The notes: a model not told the origin generated them from the letters alone. Positions 11,101 through 18,097 are shown, counted from the first letter of the stretch. The stretch is 64,000 nucleotides of DNA from Candidatus Hydrogenedentota bacterium (GCA_024278275.1 JAJRTN010000002.1:33119-97118), one strand, 5' to 3'. Translations and numbers: made by a program.

Positions 11101-12345
11101 GTCCCAGGGATCGCTTACAACCAGCCGCGCCGTGTAAAGCCCCGGCAGGTCCGCCGTGAAGGTGGGTTGGGCCGAAGCCGGGTTATCCAGCGCGGCCGTG
11201 CTGCCCGCCGGAAAACCCACCAGTTGCCACGCGAACGTAAGGGGGTCGCCATCCGGGTCGAAGCTGCCCCGGCCGTCGAGCGTGACGGCGGCCCCCAGCA
11301 CCACGCGATGATCCGGGCCGGCCTTCGCCACGGGAATCCCGTTGGTCGCCGTCACCACCACGGTGTCGGGGGCGCTGTCGTTCCAGGGGTCGCTTACGAC
11401 CAATTCCACCGTATAAACGCCCGGCAGATCCGCCGTGAAAGCGGGTTGCGAAGCCGCGGGATCGTCCAGCACGGCCGTGCTGCCCACCGGGACATTGACC
11501 AACAGCCAGGCAAACGTCAGGGGATCCCCGTTCGGATCCGAACTGTTGCGGCCGTCCAACGTGACCACCGTCCCCGGTGACACATTCTGATCATTCCCGG
11601 CGTCGGCCATGGGTATTCCGTTGGGCAGCATTTCAACGGTCACGGTATCGCTGTCCGAGAGGCTTCCGTCATCGACGGTAAGCTCGAATACATAGGCACC
11701 CGCCACATCCGGCGTCACGGTGGGATTCGCGCTGTTGGCCCCGTTTATGTTTTCGGTGGAAAGCCGGCTGGCCTCCGGCACGGTGAGCAGCACCCACGCG
11801 AAAGCCAGGGGATCCCCGTCGGGATCTTCCGAGCCGCTGCCATCGAGTTGTACTTCCGTGTTGAAGCCGACCTGCTGGTCCACGCCCGCGTCCGCCACCG
11901 GCGGTTGATTCGGATCGGTGATGGTGATGAACGCCGGTTTCTTCAGTTCAATCACAACCGTTTCGTCCGCCTTGGCGCCCGGCGGATTCTCGGAAACCGT
12001 TACGGACAGGGTAATGTCGAAAACACCCGCGGTGTTGTACACATGCGTGGCGGTCCGACCGGCACCCCGGGCGCCATCGCCAAAGTCCCACGCCCACCCC
12101 CGGACATAAAGCATGGACGCGCCGGGGTCCTCACCGCGAAACTTCTCCGCGAGCACGTAGGGATCCACCGCCTCGGCCGTGCCCACGAAAGTAACCGATG
12201 TTCCGGGCGGGCCGCTGTGGGGCGCGCCGTCGAAATCGATGATGACACGGTCTCCCACGGGACAACCGGCGAGCATGCACGCCGCGAAGAGAACCACTGC
12301 CACACCGAGGGTCTTGGATGATACCCGCCAGTGCATTCTATTCAT
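5131..12345 (-). CDS. Giant PKD-repeat lipoprotein (2,404 aa)
   Basis: Secreted lipoprotein. The signal peptide ends in lipobox LAGC with C28 as the lipidated residue. A classic PKD domain follows (about 33-138, WAWDFGDG motif). Next are 17 tandem PKD/K319-like units of about 97 residues (146-1780), each with PPVADAGPDQT, LDGSGSSDVDGDPLT and LQLVVNDGTVDS-type motifs. Five Ig-like/DUF5011-type units (about 1780-2180; VECG..Y...GA, EDTTPP linkers) come next. The C-terminus (about 2180-2404) is a jelly-roll-like domain (YQAGFEVDLDGF ... FAVDNVTVYA) resembling MAM or carbohydrate-binding folds. No catalytic domain is visible, so adhesion, surface scaffolding or polysaccharide binding is inferred. 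Start at ATG 12345, preceded by GAGGAG. A consensus-like promoter lies 135 bp upstream, and a hairpin terminator follows. Repeats 12 and 13 are nearly identical in DNA. Confidence 0.88.
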   Translation of the reverse strand: MNRMHWRVSSKTLGVAVVLFAACMLAGCPVGDRVIIDFDGAPHSGPPGTSVTFVGTAEAVDPYVLAEKFRGEDPGASMLYVRGWAWDFGDGARGAGRTATHVYNTAGVFDITLSVTVSENPPGAKADETVVIELKKPAFITITDPNQPPVADAGVDQQVGFNTEVQLDGSGSEDPDGDPLAFAWVLLTVPEASRLSTENINGANSANPTVTPDVAGAYVFELTVDDGSLSDSDTVTVEMLPNGIPMADAGNDQNVSPGTVVTLDGRNSSDPNGDPLTFAWLLVNVPVGSTAVLDDPAASQPAFTADLPGVYTVELVVSDPWNDSAPDTVVVTATNGIPVAKAGPDHRVVLGAAVTLDGRGSFDPDGDPLTFAWQLVGFPAGSTAALDNPASAQPTFTADLPGLYTARLVVSDPWDSSAPDTVVVSTLNTVPTADAGPDQTRLVGQTATLDGSGSSDADGDPLTFSWSFVSRPALSSSELSDAASVSPRFTIDAPGDYVIQLVVNDGDADSEPDTVVVSTDNSPPVADAGPDQTRLVTETATLDGSGSSDVDGDPLTFSWSFVSIPGGSAAALNGADTVSPRFTIDVPGDYVVQLVVNDDTVDSEPDTVVVSTDNSPPVADAGADQTRLVTETATLDGSGSSDVDGDPLTFAWSFVSKPEGNSGDKSAAVLDDPTSVTPSFVVDLPGNYVLQLVVNDGTVDSEADTVVVSTDNSPPVADAGPDQTRLVTETATLDGSGSSDVDGDPLTYSWSFVSRPEGDEGGKSTATLDDPTTVNPSFVVDLPGNYVLQLVVNDGTVDSEPDTVVVSTENSPPVADAGADQTRLVTETATLDGSGSSDVDGDPLAYAWRFVSMPAGSAAALTDVTAVRPSFVVDLPGNYVLQLVVNDGTVDSEADTVVVSTENSPPVADAGPDQTRRVTETATLDGRGSSDVDGDPLTYSWRFVSRPGGGEGGESTATLDDPTAVNPSFVVDLPGEYILQLVVNDGTVDSAPDTVVVSTVNSPPVADAGPDQTRRVTETATLDGRGSSDVDGDPLTFSWRFVSKPGDEGGAKSNAVLDDPTAVSPSFVVDLPGEYILQLVVNDGTVDSAPDTVVVSTVNSPPVADAGPDQTRLVTQRVTLDGSGSSDVDGDPLTYSWSFLPVPRGADGTTTSTAALDDPAAVGPSFVIDLPGQYVLQLIVNDGTVDSAPDTVVITTENSPPVADAGPDQTRLVTETVTLNGSRSSDVDGDPLTYAWSFVSKPSGGDTKSAAVLDDPTAVSPTFVIDLPGTYILQLVVNDGTVDSAPDTVVITTENSPPVADAGPDQTRLVTETVTLNGSGSSDVDGDPLTYAWSFVSKPSGGATKSAAVLDDPTAVSPTFVIDLPGVYVLQLVVNDGTVDSAPDTVVITTENSPPVADAGPDQTHFVTDMVTLNGGGSHDVDGDPLTYAWSFLSVPGVSPDQSTATLSNPASPTPTFVIDLPGTYVVQLIVNDGTVDSAPDTVVITTENSPPVADAGPDQSGRVFDTITLDGSGSSDVDGDSLIFAWSVVSSPDGVADPSALLNDATAVQPFFTIEAGGTYIFQLVVNDGTVDSVPDTVVVTTENTPPVADAGADQTGRVFDTITLDGTASFDVDNDPLTYSWSFLSKPEQGGPAKSTAQLVGADTATPSFIIDVAGTYVLQLIVNDGTADSAPDTVQVTTENTPPVADAGPDREVPITDDVMLDGTGSFDVDNDPLTYRWSVLSVPLGGDQQEKAGPFDFILDDVTSPTPSFFPEAPGDYVFQLIVNDGTVDSLPDGVVITAVNQPPTITLIGDGALTLECGTPYQEAGAVVSDPESGDISHRLNISGTVDAGTPGEYTLTYTASDIFGAEADPVTRTVTVEDTTTPDIELEPFDGPPLHIECGSNTPIPGASATDTCDTQTPIPVDRDTGGLDLFAPGTYTVTYSATDGAGNTGTVELTVIVEDTTPPVLEILGADPLTVECGDPYVDPGAVATDTCEGDLNNVTIDDSQVDTTVPGTYAVGFSVSDGAGNTATGSRTVVVEDTTPPGITFIGPSVQTVECGTSYEELGAVAEDNCDPDPFLEINVIDENTSVTGSFLVVYTATDAAGNTASRTRTVIVEDTIPPEITQVDPGPLHLNCGGYLLIPGATAIDQCDGETVVQIDVSGVNMQTRGEYQVIYRSTDNAGNTGESIRTVFIEGICPLENGTVCPDGGLPRGALVYQAGFEVDLDGFILDNTAGSGNGLWHRSAACYGPNAIDGTPTMLYFGQDDTCDYDTGQATGGLATSPTISLPGGAGTATLVFNYFLITEGASGSTTDYAAVLVFESGSGFETLADNSDGAGVVKAVIFQLCDDAPIPDGGQAKILPPGSVVNWYTAVIDISRFRGSDINVQFLFDSGDQNINFLPGFAVDNVTVYASPEPTP
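5805..6995 (-). repeat. Five tandem Ig-like (DUF5011-type) units inside the lipoprotein gene
   Basis: Five protein-level repeats of about 75-80 residues share an ECG (or NCG) strand, a G-A-x-A-x-D turn and a conserved EDT(T/I)PP linker. Divergence is higher than in the PKD array. Confidence 0.8.
7000..11910 (-). repeat. Array of 17 PKD/K319-like units, about 291 bp period
   Basis: Seventeen consecutive units code for PPVADAG...DVDGDPLT...VNDGTVDS. The segment beginning CTGTTCTCCGTGGTGATCAC recurs at about 8168, 8459 and 8750, exactly 291 bp apart. Units in the centre are the most alike; the outermost (near 11.9 kb and 7.1 kb) have diverged, the pattern expected from internal unequal recombination. 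Confidence 0.9.
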
Positions 12346-12921
12346 GAGATGACTCCTCGTAGTGCTCAGGTCACACACAGGCACCAGGCACACCACCTCC
12401 CCGCCGGTCCCGGCCAACGCGATGACCGTACACACTTCCGATAGTACGCATGCTGCTCAAATCTATATCGTTATGGGGCATTTTATCATGCCTCGTGCCA
12501 TTGGGCAACGCGACAAAAAACAAGGCAAAAAACAAGGCCGATGGTTGTCGATTGTTTAGTGCCAGTTGCGAAAAGGCGATTTTCAGCGTAACCGCCCCAT
12601 GCTCCTGCATGTTGTGGTTATCCTGGCCGCAACATACCAAGAATCAGGACCAAACGCGGTCCTGTGGATGGCACGTGAAAAGCTCCTCCATTTTTCGCAA
12701 AATGCCTCTTTATGCAAATGTCCTGTAAACCGTAGTATACTCCGGCTTGACATGCAGCCCGGCAAAAGGCGTCCCGATTGGGCAGGGGTCTCCCCAGGCC
12801 GGAATGTTGACAGGCTTGTGAACCTCTGGTAGGTTACCGTTTGGGGCAAGGGAGGCTGTATGCCGGATGGACCGCACAACGTGCCCAGCTCCCGGCAAAA
12901 CCGGGAAGGAGATATGGACCA
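12346..12921. other. Divergent intergenic region
   Basis: 576 bp between the lipoprotein gene and the outer-membrane porin gene. It holds the leftward promoter listed separately and a tandem 12-mer AAAAAACAAGGC near 12.51-12.54 kb. A small hairpin AGGACC(6)GGTCCT sits at 12646-12663. A TATACT at 12736-12741 could be the porin -10, but no good -35 box accompanies it. Reading frames here look non-coding. Confidence 0.5.
12480..12508 (-). promoter_or_regulatory. Promoter of the PKD lipoprotein gene
   Basis: TTGCCC (12503-12508) and TAAAAT (12480-12485) on the minus strand, spaced 17 bp. It would give a 5' leader of about 130 nt. Confidence 0.55.
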
Positions 12922-14517
12922 ATGCGCCACCCACGGACACTCAGGATTGTCGCGCTGCTGACCATGGCTCTTTCTTTTGCCCCCGGCGGACGTGCCGCGT
13001 TGCAGAACGTCCAGGTGGGCGGCGAAGTGCGCATTCGCGGAAACTATTGGTACAACACCTTTAACGGCGGGCTGGCGCCTGGTGTCGTGCGGCCGGTCGC
13101 CCGTATCCCCGGTGCCTTCTTTGGCGGCCGGGCCATCGGGGACGCCCTGGGTGGTCAGCGTCCCACGAGTTACTACGATTGGGATTCCCGGGGGGCGGAT
13201 TACCGGCTCACGGAGCAGCGCACCGTGCTCAACCTCCAGGCGGATTTCTCCGATGGCGTATCCACCCATGTCGCGTTGGAGTCCTTCGACATCTGGGGAG
13301 AGGACTTCCGCTCAAACTATGTAACCGGCGTGGATGGACGTGCGGCGAGCGTGGACGATGTTGAAGTGTACGAGGCCTATATGGACGTGTCCGATCTCTT
13401 CGGCTCTCCCCTTCGTCTGCGCGTGGGACGTCAGGAACTGGTTCTGGGCAGGGGCTGGCTGGTGGGCAACGGCGACGCCCAACCCGAGTTTCGCGGGCTT
13501 TCCTTTGACGGCGTGCGCCTGACCTACGTTCTCGACAACCTGGCGGTCGATGCCTTCTGGGCCAAACTCGCCGAACGCAGTCCCGTCGAGACGGACGGCG
13601 ATATTGATTTCTACGGCATCTACGGCAGTTACACGGGCGTGAACAACCTGGTGCTGGACGCCTATTGGCTGTTCCTGCGCGATGCGCGTCACATTGAAGA
13701 CACCCCAAGCGTGCCCCTGCGCAACGCGGTCGAAAACCTGGCAGGCGTCGATGACTATGGCGTGACACGCCTCCACACCCTCGGCGCGCGCGTGGCGGGA
13801 ACCTGGGGCGCCTTCGACCTGGAAGCCGAAGTGGCCTACCAGTTTGGACAGGCCGATCAGGTCGGCCGCCTTTTCCGGCCTTTCACCTACGGGGATGACG
13901 GTGCCACCTTCGACGCCCTGGCCGCCACGCTTGAATTGGGCTACACCCTCGACATGGCCTGGCAGCCGCGGTTTTTCGCCGGCGGCGCCTACTTCGAGGG
14001 CGAAGACAACCGCGGCCAGAGTTTCGGCGAATGGCTCAACCCCTTGGACAAGCCCAAAGCCAGCATCAGCTTTAACCGGCTTTTCTCGAACGTGTCCTAC
14101 AGCTACTTTCTCGACGACATGGCGCAACTGTCCAACGTGTGGACCCTGCGTGCCGGTCTTTCCGCGTCACCCACCGAGCAGCTTGCCTTGAAGGCGCACG
14201 TGGCCTGGTTCGGCGCCCTGGAAACCTTCGACCTGCCCCGCCCGCTCATTATGTTCCGGGGCGCGCCCCTGGGAATCGTGAATCCTTTTACCTTTATCAC
14301 CCGCAACGCGGACGACAACCTCGGTTGGGAGACCAACCTCGCCGCGACCTATCGCTACACAGACGACCTCGAGGTGGAAACCGGCTGGTCCCACCTCTTC
14401 ACGGGGGACGGGCTGAAAGACGGGAATTACGTGGATCTGAACGGCCTGCTTTTCAACCGCGGCACGGACAACCAGGACGCCGATTATCTCTACTGGCAGT
14501 TCCTGGTGCGGTTCTAG
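12922..14517 (+). CDS. Alginate-export-type outer-membrane beta-barrel
   Basis: 531-residue outer-membrane porin-like protein. The signal peptide MRHPRTLRIVALLTMALSF...GGRAA is followed by alternating beta-strand pattern throughout. Typical features of the alginate export (AlgE-like, PF13372) family are present: EVRIRGNYWY at the mature N-terminus, RTVLNLQADF, LRVGRQELVLGRGWLVG and FDGVRLTY. The last residues are WQFLVRF, an aromatic C-terminus recognised by the BAM machinery. Start at ATG 12922, with AGGAG about 9 nt upstream; an in-frame upstream extension to 12841 would spoil the signal peptide. It probably exports or takes up an anionic polysaccharide or related solute; the substrate is inferred only from the family. 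The HAD gene follows 28 nt later and may be cotranscribed. Confidence 0.82.
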   Translation: MRHPRTLRIVALLTMALSFAPGGRAALQNVQVGGEVRIRGNYWYNTFNGGLAPGVVRPVARIPGAFFGGRAIGDALGGQRPTSYYDWDSRGADYRLTEQRTVLNLQADFSDGVSTHVALESFDIWGEDFRSNYVTGVDGRAASVDDVEVYEAYMDVSDLFGSPLRLRVGRQELVLGRGWLVGNGDAQPEFRGLSFDGVRLTYVLDNLAVDAFWAKLAERSPVETDGDIDFYGIYGSYTGVNNLVLDAYWLFLRDARHIEDTPSVPLRNAVENLAGVDDYGVTRLHTLGARVAGTWGAFDLEAEVAYQFGQADQVGRLFRPFTYGDDGATFDALAATLELGYTLDMAWQPRFFAGGAYFEGEDNRGQSFGEWLNPLDKPKASISFNRLFSNVSYSYFLDDMAQLSNVWTLRAGLSASPTEQLALKAHVAWFGALETFDLPRPLIMFRGAPLGIVNPFTFITRNADDNLGWETNLAATYRYTDDLEVETGWSHLFTGDGLKDGNYVDLNGLLFNRGTDNQDADYLYWQFLVRF

Positions 14518-14545
14518 CGGAGAAACCCATGCGCCGGACTTCCCC

Positions 14546-15166
14546 ATGAAGCGGCTGCTCCTTTTCGATTTCGACGGTGTGATCGCGGATTCCCTCGATG
14601 TGTTTGCCCGGGTTTTCATGGCGCAATGCCGTGCCCGGGGCTTCGACCGGATCGCCACCACACAGGATTTCCTGGCGTTTTTCGACGGAAACTTCGTGCA
14701 GGGTTTGCGCAAGGTCGGCTTCCATCCCTTCAAAATACGCCGGCTCCTCAGGGCCTTTACACCGAAAATTGCCGAAGCAATGTCGGAGGTCCAGCCTTTT
14801 GACGGAATGACCCCGCTCCTCTCCGACGCGGCCCGCACGCACCCCACCTACGTGATCACTTCCAGCATGACGCCGGTGGTTGAAGATTTTCTCACGCACC
14901 ATGGGGTAACGGGGCTGCGGGCCGTCCTTGGCGCGGACCGGGAACCAAGCAAAGTAAAGAAGATCCGTGGCGCCGTCCGCCGCCATCCCGGCCTGCCGGC
15001 CTACTACGTGGGCGACACCCGGGGCGACATGATCGAGGGGCGTGAGGCGGGCAGTATCACCGTAGCGGTCACCTGGGGATGGCACGAAACATCCCGCCTT
15101 CGTGGCGCGTGTCCCGACCATGTGGTCCACACGCCTGACGATTTACGGAAATTGCTCGGGCTGTAA
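14546..15166 (+). CDS. HAD-superfamily hydrolase (phosphoglycolate phosphatase-like)
   Basis: 206-residue HAD phosphatase. Motif I is LFDFDGVIADS (nucleophile D8, general acid D10), motif II the Ser/Thr of YVITSSMT, motif III a lysine in SKVKKI, and motif IV GDTRGDM binds Mg. An alpha-helical cap lies between motifs I and II (about residues 18-85), as in subfamily IA enzymes such as phosphoglycolate phosphatase. The phosphorylated substrate cannot be told. It starts 28 nt after the porin stop without an obvious Shine-Dalgarno sequence, and is followed by a separate promoter for the next gene. Confidence 0.82.
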   Translation: MKRLLLFDFDGVIADSLDVFARVFMAQCRARGFDRIATTQDFLAFFDGNFVQGLRKVGFHPFKIRRLLRAFTPKIAEAMSEVQPFDGMTPLLSDAARTHPTYVITSSMTPVVEDFLTHHGVTGLRAVLGADREPSKVKKIRGAVRRHPGLPAYYVGDTRGDMIEGREAGSITVAVTWGWHETSRLRGACPDHVVHTPDDLRKLLGL

Positions 15167-15225
15167 ATCCGCGTCAACCGCCCCATGAACCGGGAAAAAT
15201 AGTTTTTATCATTGTGCGCCTGAAC

Positions 15226-15254
15226 TTGGCTTTACGTGAGTTCCATGGTATAGT
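15226..15254 (+). promoter_or_regulatory. Promoter of the HTH/zinc-finger gene
   Basis: TTGGCT and TATAGT with a 17-bp spacer. The predicted start of transcription (~15261) lies between the upstream GTG and the ATG at 15277, which favours the ATG as the true start. Confidence 0.5.
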
Positions 15255-15276
15255 TTATTGGATTGATGGGAATCCA

Positions 15277-15639
15277 ATGGAGAACGTGTTGGACCGTGAC
15301 ATCCTCACCATGGCCCAAGTGGCCGAAGCCCTTTCCATGGAAGCGCCCTCCGTTCGGGCCTTGCTTGAAGCGGGAGAACTCCCCGGCCGGCGTATTGGCT
15401 ATCAATGGTATGTCACCCGCCGCAAGCTGCTGGCCTTCATCGAAGGCGGAGAGGCCGGCTCAGACCGGTCGGCGTCCGCGCCCAAACCGCCGCCTTCGGT
15501 GGACACCAATGTCTTCCCGTTGAATAATGGATGGCGTTGCGGTCGCTGCGACCAGGCGAACGAGCCCGACCGAGTGGAATGCGCACACTGCGGACGGGCC
15601 CGCTCCGTGCCGCTGATCAACTTTCGGTTGGGGACCTGA
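15277..15639 (+). CDS. Excisionase-type HTH protein with RanBP2-type zinc finger
   Basis: 120-residue protein with two domains. Residues 8-56 (ILTMAQVAEALSMEAPSVRALLE ... GYQWYVTRRKLLAFIE) match the short winged HTH of MerR/excisionase proteins (HTH_17), which reads DNA. After a proline/serine linker, residues 86-105 match the RanBP2 finger pattern exactly: W86-x-C88-x2-C91-x3-N95-x6-C102-x2-C105. In eukaryotes this finger binds RNA or ubiquitin; in bacteria its role is unclear. The combination suggests a nucleic-acid-binding regulator. Its 3' end overlaps the convergent VanZ-like gene by 23 bp. I do not recognise a named family for the full protein. Confidence 0.7.
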   Translation: MENVLDRDILTMAQVAEALSMEAPSVRALLEAGELPGRRIGYQWYVTRRKLLAFIEGGEAGSDRSASAPKPPPSVDTNVFPLNNGWRCGRCDQANEPDRVECAHCGRARSVPLINFRLGT

Positions 15640-16018
15640 CCGCCTCGGTTACCCCCGGTTTCCGCCGCCACCAGCGCCACAAGAAGGTTCGCATGAGCAG
15701 CGCGCCCACGCCGTCCGCCAACAGATCGAAGTAATCAAACGTGCGGTGGGGCACGAAACGCTGGTGGAATTCATCGGTCAACGCGTAGAGCACGGCGAAA
15801 AGAACAGGCCCCCAAAAAGCCTTCCATCCCCGTGTACGCCCTCCCGACCAGTACACCCCCATGGATACCACGGCGGTCAGCCCGGCGTAGATCAAGGCAT
15901 GGACGATTTTGTCCAGGTGAGGGATGGACAGGCCCACATCGGGAACATGGGACCGGGCGGAGAGTCCGAAGATCAGGGCGCAGTAGATCGCGGTCGGCAG
16001 CCAGTAACGCAGTTTCAC
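15617..16018 (-). CDS. VanZ-family membrane protein
   Basis: 133-residue protein with about four membrane helices. The VanZ signature is present: LDKIVHALIYAGL in helix 2, then ALTDEFHQRFVPHRTFDYFDLLADGVGALL. VanZ of enterococci gives low-level teicoplanin resistance; most homologues have unknown function in the envelope. GTG at 16018 is the likely start because GAGGAG lies 10 nt upstream; an in-frame ATG at 16057 is the alternative. It is convergent with, and overlaps, the HTH/zinc-finger gene. Confidence 0.82.
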   Translation of the reverse strand: MKLRYWLPTAIYCALIFGLSARSHVPDVGLSIPHLDKIVHALIYAGLTAVVSMGVYWSGGRTRGWKAFWGPVLFAVLYALTDEFHQRFVPHRTFDYFDLLADGVGALLMRTFLWRWWRRKPGVTEAVRSPTES

Positions 16019-16140
16019 CGGGTGGGTTTCTCCTCTGGGCGGTGGCGGAGAAGGCAACGCGTGAATGGATGGAGACCGGCCCGGACATGGTCAGGGGGCC
16101 GTGCCTGTCCGTGTTGACTCGTGTTCGTCCTCTCCCTCGC

Positions 16141-16169
16141 TTGCGGCGTGTCGCCGGATTCCGTATGCT
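16141..16169 (+). promoter_or_regulatory. Possible promoter of the potassium channel gene
   Basis: TTGCGG and TATGCT with a 17-bp spacer. The -10 ends 7 nt before the ATG at 16176, so transcription could start at or next to the start codon (leaderless mRNA). Tentative. Confidence 0.3.
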
Positions 16170-16175
16170 TTTGTC

Positions 16176-17171
16176 ATGGCAGGGCGATTATACACCCCCC
16201 AGCGGCTGCCGGGAATACGCGAGGTGCTGTTACGCCTGGCTTTCGTGGTGGTGCTGATCCTGGGCGCGACCCTAATCGTGTATTTCGAGGGCGGGCTGGT
16301 TGATACGCGCAGTGGCGCACGACCGGGCATTCTTGACAGCTTCTACTTTGCCGTGGTCACCATCACCACGGTGGGTTATGGCGACATCGTGCCCGTGGCG
16401 ACCCACTCGCGCCTCATCGACGCGCTCTTGCTTGCGCCCATGCGCTTCATTTTCATACTGACCGTGTTTGGCACGGCCTACCAGATTGCCCTTCGGCGCT
16501 TTCATGAGGGATACCGGATGAAACACGCGGTAAACAAACTCAACGGGCACAGCATCATCTGCGGTTGCGGCGCCACGGGACGGGCGGCCATCCGGGAGCT
16601 GCTGCTTCAGGGCATCGCGCCCGAACAGATCGTGGCGGTGGACAACGACCCCGAGGCCCTCGAAGAGGGCGCCACCCTGGGCGTGGTCACCGTCGATGGC
16701 GACGCCACGCGCGAACACGTGCTGGGTTCCATCGCCATCGACCGGGCGGCAAGTGTGCTGGTGTGCCCTTCCCGCGACGACACGGCGGTGCTGATCACCC
16801 TGACCGTTCGTTCCATGAACCCCGAGGCCCGGGTCATCGCCATGTGCCAGGAACCGGAGAATATGAAACTTCTGGAACGGAGCGGTGCCCACCACATTGT
16901 GAACCCCGCCCTGGCCGGCGGCACGCTCATGGCCGCCGCCACCCGCCGCCACCACCTGGCGGAGACCTTGACCGACATGCTCAGCGTGGGCGGCCGCCTC
17001 CAACTTGACGAACGAACCGCCCGCGACGATGAAGTGGGACGGGCACCCGGCGACTTGGCCGGCCTTTCCGTTATCCGCATCTATCGGGGCGACCGGCACT
17101 TCGATGTGCGCGACCTGCCCGAAATCCAAGCCGGTGACGTGCTGGTCTACGTGGCCCCCGCATCCGCTTGA
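16176..17171 (+). CDS. Potassium channel with RCK/TrkA-N domain
   Basis: 331-residue ion channel. The first membrane helix is about residues 17-37, a pore helix leads to the filter TVGYGD (65-70), and the second helix is about 82-105. A cytoplasmic RCK (TrkA-N) domain starts at 125 with the dinucleotide-binding loop GCGATGRAAIREL and the acidic end of beta-2 (VDND). A TrkA-C-like domain occupies about residues 255-331. This is the MthK/Kch architecture: two-helix subunits that tetramerise, gated by ligand binding to the RCK ring. Start at ATG 16176 (MAGRLYTP), since upstream sequence is unlike the family. No Shine-Dalgarno sequence is visible, so leaderless initiation is possible. Confidence 0.88.
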   Translation: MAGRLYTPQRLPGIREVLLRLAFVVVLILGATLIVYFEGGLVDTRSGARPGILDSFYFAVVTITTVGYGDIVPVATHSRLIDALLLAPMRFIFILTVFGTAYQIALRRFHEGYRMKHAVNKLNGHSIICGCGATGRAAIRELLLQGIAPEQIVAVDNDPEALEEGATLGVVTVDGDATREHVLGSIAIDRAASVLVCPSRDDTAVLITLTVRSMNPEARVIAMCQEPENMKLLERSGAHHIVNPALAGGTLMAAATRRHHLAETLTDMLSVGGRLQLDERTARDDEVGRAPGDLAGLSVIRIYRGDRHFDVRDLPEIQAGDVLVYVAPASA

Positions 17172-17529
17172 CAGGCATCGAAATCCGCTAAGCGCTCACG
17201 GGCTTTCATAATCCCTCATGGCGAGAAAGCCCGGGCGACCGTGGCAATCCGGGTCCCCAAGGACGCTCCCCTACACCGGGGGACCACATCACCGTGCCTT
17301 CGCAAAAGCATACCTTCCATCTCGCGCAACGGCTCGTTCCTTGCGCAACAGACTTTTGTCGGAGACGTCATCCCGGGTATGGAAAACCGCCGCTTCCGCG
17401 ATGGCGCGTTTGAGCACATCCTGAATCCGAATTCGCTAAACGTACTCGGTAGAGCGGGCCAACGGGCGGGACGTCATGTCCAACGCTCCCCGGAACCTGT
17501 CCCACATGAACCACCACAAAAAAATACAT

Positions 17530-17545
17530 ACACAATATATTGTGT
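17530..17545. repeat. Perfect 16-bp palindrome ACACAATATATTGTGT
   Basis: Self-complementary sequence in an AT-rich island; half of it (TATATTGTGT) recurs at 17861-17870 and on the minus strand at 50963-50972. It could be a dimeric regulator site. Confidence 0.6.
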
Positions 17546-17818
17546 TATTCTTGAGAAGAAGTAAAAATATAGCCCATTATATAGCGTCCAAATCTTGCCA
17601 AACTTTTCCGGCCCGCCCATCTTCGATCTGCCGGCACGGGGAATCATAGGGCAAAAATCGACAAGACCCACCCGTCTTGGATCGACGATCACCAAGCGCT
17701 TCACCGGGGAAGATTCGCACCGTCTCACGGGGCGCTGATGCCGGTACCTTCCCCTTCGGACAACGCTTACCCAACCGTGCCGGGGTTTCTATTCGGTTGT
17801 TGGCCTGGTGTAGTACAC

Positions 17819-17847
17819 GGCGCACCCAAAGCAGGCTTAGGTGCGCC
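17819..17847. repeat. Hairpin GGCGCACC(13)GGTGCGCC
   Basis: Perfect 8-bp stem with a 13-nt loop, 14 nt before a TATATTGTGT motif. It lacks a T tract, so a terminator role is doubtful. Confidence 0.4.
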
Positions 17848-17967
17848 CATTAACATACATTATATTGTGTATAACAAAAATCATAATACCATATATAGAT
17901 ATTTCAAAAAACGCTTGTGTGTGTGAATTTTACGAATAGCGTAAGTGTCGCACGGCGGATAAAGGAC

Positions 17968-17996
17968 TTGCCAAGACCGTGATTCCCTCCTATAAT
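17968..17996 (+). promoter_or_regulatory. Promoter of thyX-nrdJ
   Basis: TTGCCA and TATAAT with a 17-bp spacer. Transcription would start near 18003, upstream of all candidate thyX start codons. Confidence 0.7.
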
Positions 17997-18097
17997 GTTC
18001 TTACCTGGCCGCTTCAACGGGGTTTGAAAACAGGTTGGCGGAGGGTTGTATTGGGGACGGCACCCAACGGATGGTATATAAAGACTATCGGCATACC

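Larger units (their letters stand above)
17172..17967. other. Gene-free region with AT-rich palindromes
   Basis: About 0.8 kb between the channel gene and the thyX promoter. The reading frames here are short, unlike any family I know, and lack ribosome sites. The region contains a perfect 16-bp palindrome (17530-17545), an 8-bp-stem hairpin (17819-17847) and a second TATATTGTGT motif (17861-17870). Base composition drops sharply to AT-rich in two patches, at about 17.52-17.58 and 17.85-17.93 kb. Confidence 0.5.

Noticed and set aside
7000..11910. CRISPR-like array
   Set aside because: The ~291-bp periodicity is coding PKD repeats, not short direct repeats with unique spacers.
12747..12752. 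TTGACA upstream of the porin gene as a -35 box
   Set aside because: No acceptable -10 hexamer at 16-18 bp; sequence there is GC-rich.
17241..17564. 107-codon frame in the 17.2-18.0 kb gap
   Set aside because: No family, ribosome site or codon pattern; runs into the AT-rich palindrome. Not enough support for a gene.
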